Of a stretch of 64,000 bases of DNA, positions 10,759-19,017 are shown piece after piece. Position numbers and translations under genes: made by a program. This stretch comes from an uncultured Bacilli bacterium. GTDB taxonomy: Bacteria > Bacillota_I > Bacilli_A > RF39 > UBA660. Under the pieces are notes generated by a model. The model made no database searches. It was not told where the DNA came from and saw only the letters and a list, made by a program, of their open reading frames with translations. How positions within the stretch are numbered: the stretch's first letter is position 1; each line of letters opens with the position of its first letter. The DNA lies in NCBI GenBank assembly GCA_934168245.1, contig CAKPMY010000001.1, forward strand, positions 62,001-126,000, in the 5' to 3' direction.

Positions 10759-11100
10759 CTATCCAATATCGCCCATTCGCTCAAGTCTTTCTTGTTCTTT
10801 AAGATAGTTCTGATAATTTTCATCTTCAAGTTTATAAATAGTATAAAAATCATCAAGTCTATTATCCGCATAAGTCGCTAAATCACTTGCTAGTTTTTCT
10901 AATTCTTCTATTAACATATCAAATAACGGTTTAGTACCAACATCGCCATACTGTATAACATTACTACTTGCTAGTCTTTCAAGATCCGGTATAATCTCAT
11001 TAGTAATACCATTAATTAACTGAGTAAATTCACCAACATCAGAATAGATAGCATCAACATCATCAGTCTTTACAATTTGTGATTGTTTCGTAATTCTCAT
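10759..11100 (-). CDS. Small all-helical protein, WXG100-sized
   Basis: A 113-residue protein predicted to be two or three long helices, without membrane segment, signal peptide or cysteines. Size and helix-turn-helix layout resemble WXG100/ESAT-6 and LXG-partner proteins of type VII secretion, but no WXG motif is visible, so this is only a shape resemblance. Start ATG at 11100 has GGAGGTG upstream. It has its own promoter (11129-11156) and is followed by the 421-residue gene. No EssC-type ATPase is present in the window. Confidence 0.7.
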   Translation of the reverse strand: MRITKQSQIVKTDDVDAIYSDVGEFTQLINGITNEIIPDLERLASSNVIQYGDVGTKPLFDMLIEELEKLASDLATYADNRLDDFYTIYKLEDENYQNYLKEQERLERMGDIG

Positions 11101-11128
11101 TTAATACACCTCCATATCTTCTATCTTT

Positions 11129-11156
11129 ATTATATAATTATTTCTCAAAAACTCAA
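11129..11156 (-). promoter_or_regulatory. SigA-type promoter for 113-residue gene
   Basis: TTGAGT (11156-11151), 16-bp spacer, TATAAT (11134-11129), about 30 bp upstream of the start codon. Confidence 0.55.
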
Positions 11157-11187
11157 AGTTATCCAAAGTATTTTACTTAACTTTACA

Positions 11188-12834
11188 TCAAATAACTTCT
11201 TCATCATCTTCTATTTCTATAGGTTCAAACTCCCTAAATTTAACAATTACATCAATATCTGTAAAAGACAATTTACTCTTTATAACATCATTAATTAACT
11301 TTACATAATTAACTGATTCCATAAAACTATCTAGATTATCAACACTAATATCATCTAAAGTAACATTAATCCCTAATAATCTATATTTATCAGTAATAAC
11401 ATTAGAAACACCTACTGTCGAAAAACCATTAATCTTCTTTAAAAAACTATTATAAGGACTATATATAAAATCAAAATACTTATTAAGTTCTTCTTCAAAA
11501 GAATAGTCTTCATTATCTTTAAACTTCTCATTAAACATCTTCTCTAGATAATAATAAGACTCATAGCTTAAACTAAATAGCTCATATATACTATCAGTTC
11601 CATTAACTTTCTTATTAATCATCTCAATTATTTCTAAATCATGTAACTCTGTATACAAAATATCTAACTTTAACACTTCTTCATTGATTTTTAACTTACT
11701 ACTCTTAATTTTCTCTTCACTAACTATATGAAATAAGTTCTTACCTGTTGCATTTAAATAATCATTATATATTTTCTTACGTTTACTCTCTTCAGCCTTA
11801 ACTTCTTTCATCTTATTAGCAAAAACATTCTTATTAGCCTCTTTTTTACTGTATTTATCTTGTATATCTTTAATAATAAATTCATATCGATAATATAATT
11901 TCAAAACACTCAAAGTATGAGAAAGTTCAACCATATTATCATAAAACTTCGAACTATTCTCAATATCTTTAAATTCGCCATCTATCACAAACTGATTTAA
12001 GTTTTTGCTTCTTGTAGGAGAATCCTCTAAATAATCAAGTACATTTTTCTTCTTACTCAAAAAACTCTCTAAATTATAAAATTCATCTCTTGCCATATCC
12101 ACATCATATTTATCAACATTCTCTAAATACTTAGAAACTAAATTATCTTTATCATATCCACTCTTTTGTAATAACTGATAACTAACTGTATCTGTATATA
12201 TTTTTAATTGTTCACTATATTTATCTAATAAACTCCAAAAGTTAAGTTTTAACTGTTTAATAATATCCGGACACTCCCAATAAATACTATCAAAACTCTT
12301 CTTCATAACTTCTTCAAACTTACTACTATCTATACTATTAAGGAAAACATCCATATATTTTTCTGTAAACATAGTATATGTAAAATCACTAACTCCAAGT
12401 TTTATAGAAGCATCTTCAAATATCTTTATTATATTTAAAAACGTATTATTAATAGTATTTAACGAAACATTATCATCTATATCAATACTACTAATTAACT
12501 TAAATATTCCAAGTTTAAAACCTATACTATAATTACTATTATTAAAGATTATTACTTGTTTTTCTTTCTCTATATTTTTCTTTAACAAGTCATAATGATT
12601 ACTTTTATCTTTAGGTAATAATGCATTTACCCGTGTCTTTAATAATTTATATACCTCAACCTGATATTTATCAAACTTCTCTTTCTGTTCTTCTACATAT
12701 TCATTTCTTTCTTTTACAGCACTCTTATGAAATTTCTCTTTCATTTTTTTAGTACCAGACTCAAGTTCTAATTTGAATGTATTTATATGGTCATTATTAA
12801 TGGAAATTTCTTTATCAATTTTTGTACTACTCAT
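11188..12834 (-). CDS. Large coiled-coil protein, unrecognised
   Basis: About 548 residues, rich in Lys, Glu, Asn, Ser and Tyr, with no signal peptide, membrane segment or cysteine-rich motif. Long charged helices run throughout, including MKEKFHKSAVKERNEYVEEQ near the start and a lysine-rich helix around residues 345-385. The acidic C-terminus ends EIEDDEEVI. The start is uncertain: ATG at 12834 overlaps the preceding small gene's stop (ATGAGTAG), while an upstream in-frame ATG at 12852 lacks a clear ribosome site. Overlap with the 43-residue ORF implies co-translation. A cytoplasmic scaffold or chaperone for the neighbouring genes is possible but unproven. Confidence 0.75.
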   Translation of the reverse strand: MSSTKIDKEISINNDHINTFKLELESGTKKMKEKFHKSAVKERNEYVEEQKEKFDKYQVEVYKLLKTRVNALLPKDKSNHYDLLKKNIEKEKQVIIFNNSNYSIGFKLGIFKLISSIDIDDNVSLNTINNTFLNIIKIFEDASIKLGVSDFTYTMFTEKYMDVFLNSIDSSKFEEVMKKSFDSIYWECPDIIKQLKLNFWSLLDKYSEQLKIYTDTVSYQLLQKSGYDKDNLVSKYLENVDKYDVDMARDEFYNLESFLSKKKNVLDYLEDSPTRSKNLNQFVIDGEFKDIENSSKFYDNMVELSHTLSVLKLYYRYEFIIKDIQDKYSKKEANKNVFANKMKEVKAEESKRKKIYNDYLNATGKNLFHIVSEEKIKSSKLKINEEVLKLDILYTELHDLEIIEMINKKVNGTDSIYELFSLSYESYYYLEKMFNEKFKDNEDYSFEEELNKYFDFIYSPYNSFLKKINGFSTVGVSNVITDKYRLLGINVTLDDISVDNLDSFMESVNYVKLINDVIKSKLSFTDIDVIVKFREFEPIEIEDDEEVI

Positions 12835-12958
12835 TCTTATCATCACTTTCATTTATAATACTATCATTTAGAAATTTAATATGTTGAAGTATATCTTGAT
12901 ATAGTTTAACTAATTCATCATTAGTAAGTTCTTCTATTTTTACTAGCTTTTCATCCAT
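12827..12958 (-). CDS. Small ORF, 43 residues, unrecognised
   Basis: MDEKLVKIEELTNDELVKLY begins this short, charged, helical protein that ends ESDDKNE. I place the start at ATG 12958, with AGAGGGTG 6 nt upstream; a longer frame reaches 13009 but runs into the terminator hairpin of the preceding gene. Its stop overlaps the start of the long coiled-coil gene, so the two are probably co-translated. Confidence 0.6.
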   Translation of the reverse strand: MDEKLVKIEELTNDELVKLYQDILQHIKFLNDSIINESDDKNE

Positions 12959-12977
12959 CTTCTTCACCCTCTTATAG

Positions 12978-13004
12978 AATAAAAGACCTTCATAAGAAGG
13001 TCTT
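12978..13004 (-). terminator. Terminator after TasA-like gene
   Basis: Minus-strand AAGACCTTC, loop TTAT, GAAGGTCTT, then TTATTC. It ends the two-gene TasA-like unit 16 nt after the stop codon. Confidence 0.8.
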
Positions 13005-13019
13005 AACATTTATATTTAA

Positions 13020-14027
13020 TTATGCCTTATCTAAAGTACTGAATTGTAAGTTATAAGCAATAGCTCCACCAGAAGCATTATCTTCACAATCAACGTCTTG
13101 GCCTTCAACCCACATATAAACTCTAATTTTGGTAATACCTGCAGATAAATCAAAAGCACGTTCATATTTAGTAGTTGGAATACCAGCCTCTACACTATAT
13201 ATATCAGGAGTAATAGCACTAAAGTATGTAGCATCTGTAGAATTTAAAGCAATATTTGCACCTTCTGTAATCGCTGCCTTTACACCAACATATGGAAGTT
13301 TAGAGCCTCCTGCTTGAGCAGTAGTTATATTATATACGTCTGATGCATGTTTAACAGCAGCAGCAGTATGTACATCAAAATTTGGTTCCCAAACTATTGG
13401 TTTAACTGTACCATCATTCTTTAATGCTCTAATAGTATCAGTAGCAGTACCAGCCGCAACATTACCTTGAATTACAAAACCTACACGTGCAGCATTTTGA
13501 ATACCAGTAGCAGCTCCAGATGCTTGTACATTTGAATTGGCAGTTAAATAAATTGTTGAAGCCACATTTGTTTGGAAGTATAAATCAAATACTACGAAAT
13601 CCCCAGATGTAGTAGAATTTGTTTCAATACTTTGTGTTGTTGTTAAAATATAAGCACCAGCAGCATTAGTAGTTACACTACCAACAAACATCTTCATAAA
13701 TCCAGTAGTAGGATCAATTTCACCTATAGTAGAAGTTGGCTTAATACTAGATGTTTGACCAGGCAACTGGTTAGTAACACCTGTATAAGTTACTCCTGTA
13801 ATATCATCATTTGAAATTATAGTTTTCCAATTAACAGCATCTGTTGAAATTTGTAAACCTTCAGAAGTAGTAACGTTAACATCAATTTGACTAACTGTAA
13901 CTGTCTTATTAGCAGTAAACCATGCATAAGTACTAGCAGTTAAAATAACGCCAGTAAATAAAATCATTAATATTGCTATAAATATTTTTTTACTTTTTCT
14001 CTTTCTTTTAGAATTTTTCTTTTCCAT
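13020..14027 (-). CDS. TasA/camelysin-like SipW-dependent matrix protein
   Basis: A 335-residue exported protein. It has a very basic N-terminus (KRKRKSKK), a hydrophobic core (IFIAILMILFTGVILTAST) and the YAWFT sequence typical of SipW-dependent signal peptides of TasA and CalY. The mature part is Thr/Ala/Asn-rich and beta-like, consistent with a fibre-forming protein. Near the C-terminus is MWVEGQDVDCEDNASGGAI, a motif shared with the next-upstream gene (WIEGDDPEC..LLGGEI). Strong ribosome site AGGAGTG upstream of ATG 14027. It lies 17 nt after the 234-residue paralogue and is followed by a terminator. Processing is inferred to be by the SipW peptidase at 8129-9382. Confidence 0.85.
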   Translation of the reverse strand: MEKKNSKRKRKSKKIFIAILMILFTGVILTASTYAWFTANKTVTVSQIDVNVTTSEGLQISTDAVNWKTIISNDDITGVTYTGVTNQLPGQTSSIKPTSTIGEIDPTTGFMKMFVGSVTTNAAGAYILTTTQSIETNSTTSGDFVVFDLYFQTNVASTIYLTANSNVQASGAATGIQNAARVGFVIQGNVAAGTATDTIRALKNDGTVKPIVWEPNFDVHTAAAVKHASDVYNITTAQAGGSKLPYVGVKAAITEGANIALNSTDATYFSAITPDIYSVEAGIPTTKYERAFDLSAGITKIRVYMWVEGQDVDCEDNASGGAIAYNLQFSTLDKA

Positions 14028-14044
14028 TCCTCTTCACTCCTTAA

Positions 14045-14743
14045 TCACTTATCAACATGTTCTTCAGTGAAATCCATATGTAATTTAATTTCTCCTCCGA
14101 GTAAATCATTCTTACACTCCGGATCATCGCCTTCGATCCACACAACTACAGTATAACGATCTTTACTATTAGGTTTAAAATTCTTTCGTTGCTCTAAAAC
14201 AGCAATTTTTGAAGAAACAAACTTTTTAGTACCAGGTTCTGTTTCCCCTGTTTCTTTACTTTTTTTAGCATAAACAGTTGCTTCTCCATTACGATAAATC
14301 ATAATTCTAATGGCCTCATCAACATTCTTAATAGTATCGTCTATGTCAATCTCATACCAATAGTTTACTTTTTCCTTTCCTGAATTAATTACATAGAAAG
14401 TATACGCAATATAATTATCTCCATTATGAGCCCCAGTCTTTTCTTTATCAATATCATCTGGTAACCATTTAATAGAAATATTATCCATATATTCAATGGT
14501 ATCCGCCGAGAGTTTTCTAGCCTTATTTTTCAAATTACCATCTTCTGATAAAAATACATTCTTTCTATTTGACATATTTTTATCTAAAGAAACTGTAAAT
14601 CTACCACCAGCATAAACTATATACAAAAATAAATAAATAATTGAAATCAGAATAAGTAGTAATAAAAGTGCTATCTTAACTACTTTTATAAATAATTTTC
14701 GTTTATATATTTTTCCTGCTTCTATTTCAACACCGTTATTCAT
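14045..14743 (-). CDS. TasA/camelysin-related membrane-exported protein
   Basis: About 232 residues with one N-terminal membrane segment (IALLLLLILISIIYLFLYIV) followed by AGGRFTVSLDKN. It shares the C-terminal motif VVVWIEGDDPEC..LLGGEI with the TasA-like protein downstream. That motif is reminiscent of camelysin/TasA family C-termini. I use ATG 14743, the second of two adjacent ATGs, because AGGTGA lies about 7 nt upstream; TTG 14749 is also in frame. First gene of the transcript from promoter 14806-14834. It may be an anchor or accessory protein for the fibre. Confidence 0.75.
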   Translation of the reverse strand: MNNGVEIEAGKIYKRKLFIKVVKIALLLLLILISIIYLFLYIVYAGGRFTVSLDKNMSNRKNVFLSEDGNLKNKARKLSADTIEYMDNISIKWLPDDIDKEKTGAHNGDNYIAYTFYVINSGKEKVNYWYEIDIDDTIKNVDEAIRIMIYRNGEATVYAKKSKETGETEPGTKKFVSSKIAVLEQRKNFKPNSKDRYTVVVWIEGDDPECKNDLLGGEIKLHMDFTEEHVDK

Positions 14744-14805
14744 CATCAATCACCTATAATTTCTTGTACTCTCACTCCGGCCACCTTTCCTACTATGTCT
14801 ATTTA

Positions 14806-14834
14806 ATTATAATAAATATTTTTTCCTTTAGCAA
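14806..14834 (-). promoter_or_regulatory. SigA-type promoter for TasA-like operon
   Basis: TTGCTA (14834-14829), 17-bp spacer, TATAAT (14811-14806), about 60 bp upstream of the first start codon. Confidence 0.7.
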
Positions 14835-14921
14835 CCCCTAAACCTAAACTTTTTACAAACTTTACTACTTATATTTTTAACTATGTAAAGAGAAATTATA
14901 CATAATCCTTACTACATATAG

Positions 14922-14949
14922 AAAAAACACATACTGTCAAAACATGTGT
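14922..14949 (-). terminator. Terminator-like hairpin in intergenic gap
   Basis: Minus-strand ACACAT, 11-nt loop, ATGTGT, then TTTTTTC. It lies in the 14835-15200 gap, which otherwise holds no ORF above about 16 codons on the minus strand. It could end a short untranslated RNA or back up the terminator at 15198-15225. Confidence 0.45.
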
Positions 14950-15197
14950 CTATTCAACTACTAATCACATCATCAATAAATATCATACATGTATTTACAA
15001 AAAAATCAAAATATCTTACGAAAAAGAATCCGATTCTACAGCAGTAATAATAAAAACTCTAAAAAATATAATATTTTCCCAGAACCACACTTGAAAAAGT
15101 CCATATCATTATTGGTATAGTTAAAAACTGTTTTCACAAATTATTTTACCGTCCTCATAAAGCTATGAACTACAATATCATGAAAAAAGAAGTAATC

Positions 15198-15225
15198 ATA
15201 AAATGACGTTCACCAAACGTCATTT
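15198..15225 (-). terminator. Terminator overlapping stop codon of PP2C-like gene
   Basis: A 10-bp perfect stem AAATGACGTT / AACGTCATTT with a 5-nt loop, followed on the minus strand by TTTTATG. The stem starts inside the TAA stop of the phosphatase gene (15226-15224). Confidence 0.75.
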
Positions 15226-16063
15226 ACTCTTTATTTATAAACATAACAATAGTCTTTTCCTTACCATATTTCGAATAATCACTTAAAGCCTTTTTATTAA
15301 CATAATCTTCAAACTTTAACCTATCAAAATTGACTATCTGTTCAGCAAAGTCCCTATCATGTAAAAACTTTGTAAAACCATCGCTATATGCTAATATAAT
15401 ATCATCTTTTTCTAAATTAAAGCTCCCATATCTTATAAATTTTCTAACTACATCTTCTCCCGTAATCGCTCCATATGAAACACATCTGCCATCTTTTATA
15501 TTATTAATATTATTTCGATAATCTCTTCTCACTATAACTCTAGCTTCTACTAAATTCCATGGAATTCCTATCTTATTTATATATGGATCACTATAAAGTT
15601 CTTTATCATCTTCAGTTTGAAATTTAATATTCCCATTCTTACCATAAACAATAACTCCACAGTCACATATATAGGCATAATTTAAAATATTATTTTCTAT
15701 TCTAACGCAAGCCGCAACAGCTCCATAATAATCATTTTCTAAATAGTCACATTTTAAAATGTATTTATTATTTAGCAATTTAACACTCTCATTACATTTT
15801 ATTAATCTCTCATATAAACTTCCTGTAGCTATAGAAAATGTATCACATATCTCTCTAGCAGCCAAATAAGCTCCTGATGGATTTGGATATTTTTTAACAA
15901 ACTCTTCTTGTGATATAGAAGCTAAATCACTACAACCAATCGGATCTCTTGTAATACCATCCGCAACAATTGCTTCCATCTCTGAAGCAAAAAACTGATC
16001 TTCGATTGGAAACTTACCATCTACATTCTTTGTATTATCAAACGTATTTTTATATACTAACAT
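15224..16063 (-). CDS. PP2C-family Ser/Thr phosphatase-like protein
   Basis: About 279 residues with the metal-binding Asp blocks of PP2C phosphatases in order: EAIVADGITRDP near residue 35, a central ICDCGVIVYGKNG strand pair, and LAYSDGFTKFL near the C-terminus. These correspond to the DG, GD and SDG motifs of the family. No membrane segment is present, so it is probably cytosolic. The likely start is ATG 16063 with GGTGATG upstream; earlier GTG/ATG codons at 16075/16072 are in frame. Single-gene unit with its own promoter and terminator. The target is unknown; the window's Ser/Thr kinase (prkC) lies far away. Confidence 0.75.
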   Translation of the reverse strand: MLVYKNTFDNTKNVDGKFPIEDQFFASEMEAIVADGITRDPIGCSDLASISQEEFVKKYPNPSGAYLAAREICDTFSIATGSLYERLIKCNESVKLLNNKYILKCDYLENDYYGAVAACVRIENNILNYAYICDCGVIVYGKNGNIKFQTEDDKELYSDPYINKIGIPWNLVEARVIVRRDYRNNINNIKDGRCVSYGAITGEDVVRKFIRYGSFNLEKDDIILAYSDGFTKFLHDRDFAEQIVNFDRLKFEDYVNKKALSDYSKYGKEKTIVMFINKE

Positions 16064-16082
16064 AAATATCATCACCGAATAT

Positions 16083-16111
16083 ATTATAAAAAATGTTTAT
16101 TTAAGTTTCAA
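16083..16111 (-). promoter_or_regulatory. SigA-type promoter for PP2C-like gene
   Basis: TTGAAA (16111-16106), 17-bp spacer, TATAAT (16088-16083), 20 bp upstream of the chosen start. Confidence 0.75.
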
Positions 16112-16186
16112 TAACATCCACAAAAAAATAAATTGAAAAAGGAAGTGAATAGTGCTACACCTAAGAAGATACGAGGAGAAATAAAA

Positions 16187-16588
16187 ATGGAAAAAGAAAA
16201 AGAAACGAACAAAGACAGCAAAAAAGATATTCAAGATACTAATAAAACTGAAACTAAAGATGACCAAGTAACAAACACCACTGAAACAAAATATCCAGCA
16301 CAAGAAACATCATCAGTACCACCACTTTCATCAAGAGCTTGTACTAGAAAATATCATTATAAAAGTGACACTATGGATAATATTATTACTTTAAATGCCG
16401 ATGGTACATTTAATGAAAAAACAACTTGGGGATTCCTAGTAAAAGAAGGAACCTACATAATTCAAAATAAATCACTAATCACTGTATTTCATGCAGATGT
16501 TGTTGGACCAAAAACTAAAATAAACTATACAACAGAGTCTTACCTATTACACAAAAGAATAAAACTTCCTACCCGGAAGTTTTTTTAA
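16187..16588 (+). CDS. Small hypothetical protein, plus strand
   Basis: A 133-residue protein with a highly charged, Lys/Glu/Thr-rich first half, then a compact region (MDNIITLNADGTFNEKTTWG) resembling small lipocalin-like or META-type beta proteins (LNADGTF..GTY). No signal peptide. Start ATG 16187 has AGGAG 8 nt upstream; an upstream in-frame ATG at 16133 lacks one. The last codons and the stop lie inside the terminator (PTRKFF-TAA read through the T run). Confidence 0.6.
   Translation: MEKEKETNKDSKKDIQDTNKTETKDDQVTNTTETKYPAQETSSVPPLSSRACTRKYHYKSDTMDNIITLNADGTFNEKTTWGFLVKEGTYIIQNKSLITVFHADVVGPKTKINYTTESYLLHKRIKLPTRKFF
16561..16588. terminator. Bidirectional terminator overlapping CDS end
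   Basis: AAAACTTCC, loop TACCC, GGAAGTTTTTTT. On the plus strand the T run contains the stop TAA of the 133-residue gene. On the minus strand the hairpin is followed by TTTTATTC and can end the gene at 16598-17299. Confidence 0.75.
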
Positions 16589-16597
16589 TACATAATT

Positions 16598-17299
16598 TTA
16601 ATACTTAAAGTTATTTGTATCTTTACTTTCTGCCTTTCCAGTAGATCTATCATCAAGCATTTGCCCAAGTTCCCTAGTGTAATCTGCGTTTTGACTCTTT
16701 CTAGCATCTTTTTCCCTTTTATTTTTTTCCGCTTGCGAAAGTAATACCCCATCAATATCAGCCCCAGAGTCTCTCAATGATTTTAAATTATTCGCAATAG
16801 CAAGAGACGTCTCAAGTGAAGGATAACGATTAGTCCCATAACCATAATGACCGAACTCTTTCAAAATACCATAAAATTGGTTAATAAACTCTGGACTATT
16901 ATCAACAATCGAAACTCCATGTGCCATTAAAAATAATCTATCATCCGAAAAATCAGGTACATATTTAGGCTGTTCTTTACCATGAAGTTTTTTAGTTTCA
17001 GCAGCTATTAACGCTTGTTCAGTAGAACTACTTTGATTTCTTCCCAACATTCTATTTAAATAGTCCAAATCAGACGATCTAATACTTTGAGCATCAGGAC
17101 CATTCGCAATAGCATTCATCTTTTTAATACTATCACTTATCATCGCATCAGCTTCCCTAACTCTTCTTTTTGTTTCTTCTATTTCGCGTTCTTGTTCTCT
17201 TTTAATTTCTTCTACTCTTTTACTAAGATCTTCCTGACTATAATCATCACGTGCAGTATCTTGTTTATTTTTCTTTTTCTTATCAAATAGAAATCCCAT
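16598..17299 (-). CDS. Hypothetical charged coiled-coil protein
   Basis: A 233-residue soluble protein that I do not recognise. It begins MGFLFDKKKKNKQD, then has a Glu/Arg-rich coiled coil (residues ~20-60) and a globular helical part (DRLFLMAHGVSIVDNSPEFI) before a charged tail. Start ATG 17299 has a full AGGAGGT site; the upstream ATG at 17332 lacks one. It follows the histidine-phosphatase gene by about 40 nt, so the two may be co-transcribed. Confidence 0.65.
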   Translation of the reverse strand: MGFLFDKKKKNKQDTARDDYSQEDLSKRVEEIKREQEREIEETKRRVREADAMISDSIKKMNAIANGPDAQSIRSSDLDYLNRMLGRNQSSSTEQALIAAETKKLHGKEQPKYVPDFSDDRLFLMAHGVSIVDNSPEFINQFYGILKEFGHYGYGTNRYPSLETSLAIANNLKSLRDSGADIDGVLLSQAEKNKREKDARKSQNADYTRELGQMLDDRSTGKAESKDTNNFKY

Positions 17300-17340
17300 A
17301 TAATACCTCCTAATATAAGGAAATTGTATCATTAACTTTT

Positions 17341-17961
17341 TTATATTTCAACAATATTGACATTACATAAAGTAAAGTCATCGTCAAATTCTAATTTAAA
17401 TGTTTGACAATATTTCCATTTACCATCAAAGAAAACTTTACCATCAAACTTATAATCACTATCATAACTAACACTACACCATTTACCAAGTAAATACATC
17501 ATCGAAGTTGAATGTGTTACTACTAAAATTCTCTTATCTTTATACTCTTCCATTACTTTCATAAGAGCCAAATACATTCTATCTAAAACTTCTCTTCTCG
17601 ACTCTCCGTCACCAATCTTATAATCATAATCATTGAATTGATGAATTTCAAAATCACTTGGCAATTCACTTAAATTCTTAATACCATGACACCTTTCATT
17701 AAATCCATCTGTAACATTTATAAGTAAATTATTTTTATAAGCAAAATACTTTGCCGTACTGATTGCTCTAGAAAAACTACTACTCCATACTGCATCTAAG
17801 TTATTAAATTCATCCATTAAACTGACTCTCTCAGCCAATTTTTCTCCATCAACACTTAAAACAGTCTTCTTATTAGAAGTATAAAAATCCTCATTACTAT
17901 CAATCATTCCTAATTGTTTTTTTATTATTTCTGAGTGTCTCATTAAATATACAGTCGTCAT
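17341..17961 (-). CDS. Histidine phosphatase (phosphoglycerate mutase-like)
   Basis: A 206-residue histidine phosphatase superfamily enzyme. The catalytic YLMRHSE motif is at residues ~5-11, a WSSSFSRAISTAKYF block holds the second conserved Arg, and VVTHSTSMMYLL carries the second catalytic His. The second residue after RH is Ser-Glu rather than Gly-Glu. The family dephosphorylates sugars, nucleosides or cobalamin precursors; the substrate here cannot be told. Start ATG 17961 is set by GGAGGTAAT. The upstream in-frame ATG at 17982 is inferior. Confidence 0.8.
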   Translation of the reverse strand: MTTVYLMRHSEIIKKQLGMIDSNEDFYTSNKKTVLSVDGEKLAERVSLMDEFNNLDAVWSSSFSRAISTAKYFAYKNNLLINVTDGFNERCHGIKNLSELPSDFEIHQFNDYDYKIGDGESRREVLDRMYLALMKVMEEYKDKRILVVTHSTSMMYLLGKWCSVSYDSDYKFDGKVFFDGKWKYCQTFKLEFDDDFTLCNVNIVEI

Positions 17962-18099
17962 ATTACCTCCAAATATTATCAATACAAGTATATTATCTCA
18001 CAAGTCCTAACTAATTTCATTTATTTTTTTTATTTATTCTGCATTATTTAAAATATTTAATTGATATTTTGCTATTTCACATAATATATCAAATCTTTC

Positions 18100-18842
18100 T
18101 TATTTACTCTTACCAGCCTTAATTAATTCAGCATTATATGACTCTAAATTAGACAAAACAGTTAATTCATTTATTGTTGCATAATCTCTTATATTTGACG
18201 ATTTAGGCATTTTCGGATTAAGTTCCCGCCATTTTTTTGCAGTCGTATTAAATAAAGCCACATTTAAAATATCCGCCTCTTCTGCATACTTCAACCATTC
18301 CCTATCTTTATAATAATCAATATCTGGCAATATATAATTTTTTATGGCATCAGTATGTATTAAATAATTATTTTTTGTAAGTATTCTCTTAACATCCCAC
18401 TCTCTATTTTTATTTTCTAAATCTTTTAATCTTTCAAACTCTTTTATTAAATACAATTTAAAAACAGGACTTATTGAAGAAGCAAATTCAAATGCTATAT
18501 CTTTATGAGCATAAGTTCCACCATATTTTCCACGTTTGGAATATATTCCTATTGCATTCGTTCTTTCACACCACTCGGTAACACTTAATGTAAATGTATG
18601 AAGTCTGCTGTTTTTCTAAACCCGTCGAATTCGACGGAATTAAAATTGGGATTATAAATTGATTCCCAAGTTCCTAAAAACTCTAAAGTTATTCTATTTC
18701 TAAGCCAATTCCTTATAACATCATCAGACTTTGACTTACCATCTTTAAATCTTCCAAAATCAGATATACAAATATAATCATTATCATCAACATTTGTTAT
18801 ATTTATTTTAATATTTTGTACCTCTATTATTCTATTTGACAT
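18100..18842 (-). pseudogene. KilA-N domain protein, frameshifted
   Basis: Two reading frames together encode one KilA-N DNA-binding-domain protein of about 247 residues. The first (18842-18585) gives the KilA-N core (IRNWLRNRITLEFLGTWESI, FDGFRKTAD) and stops at FIHLH. The second frame resumes at about 18600 with HTFTLSVTEWCERTNAIGIY, KYGGTYAHKDIAFEFASS and FKLYLIKEFERL, ending at 18100. One extra A in the run GTTTAGAAAAACAGC near 18610 would restore a single frame. It is therefore a one-base deletion, a sequencing error or, less likely, programmed slippage. KilA-N genes are typical of phages and poxviruses and are scattered in Firmicutes. Start ATG 18842 has GGAGGTGG upstream. Confidence 0.8.
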
Positions 18843-18870
18843 ATATCCACCTCCATTAATTTGTATTATC

Positions 18871-18899
18871 ATGCTACAATGCAAACAAATGTTTGTCAA
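18871..18899 (-). promoter_or_regulatory. Strong promoter with palindromic operator
   Basis: TTGACA (18899-18894), 17-bp spacer, TAGCAT (18876-18871), about 22 nt before the predicted leader of the KilA-N gene. A perfect inverted repeat, arms CAAACA and TGTTTG around a 2-bp centre (18882-18895), fills the spacer and overlaps the -35. This is the layout expected for a repressor operator, perhaps autoregulatory. Confidence 0.65.
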
Positions 18900-18944
18900 T
18901 GTAATATTGTATATTAAATTTGAATTTTCCCACAAAAAAATACT

Positions 18945-18987
18945 TATAAATAAAAACACTCAAGTCACTACATACATGACTAAGTGT
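18945..18987 (-). terminator. Terminator of the 393-residue membrane protein gene
   Basis: Minus-strand stem ACACTTAGTCA pairing with TGACTTGAGTGT, followed by TTTTTATTT, 30 nt after the stop at 19018. Confidence 0.7.
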
Positions 18988-19017
18988 AATTTTCCTAAAT
19001 AATTTTAATCTTCAATA

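Noticed and set aside
10759..12834. Type VII secretion locus
   Set aside because: Only a size and helix resemblance to WXG100 proteins; no WXG motif, no EssC ATPase, no LXG toxin in the window.
18100..18987. Prophage or integrative element
   Set aside because: The KilA-N gene stands alone; no integrase, capsid, terminase or attachment repeats are seen, and no duplicated tRNA end matches tRNA-Leu at 20506-20592.
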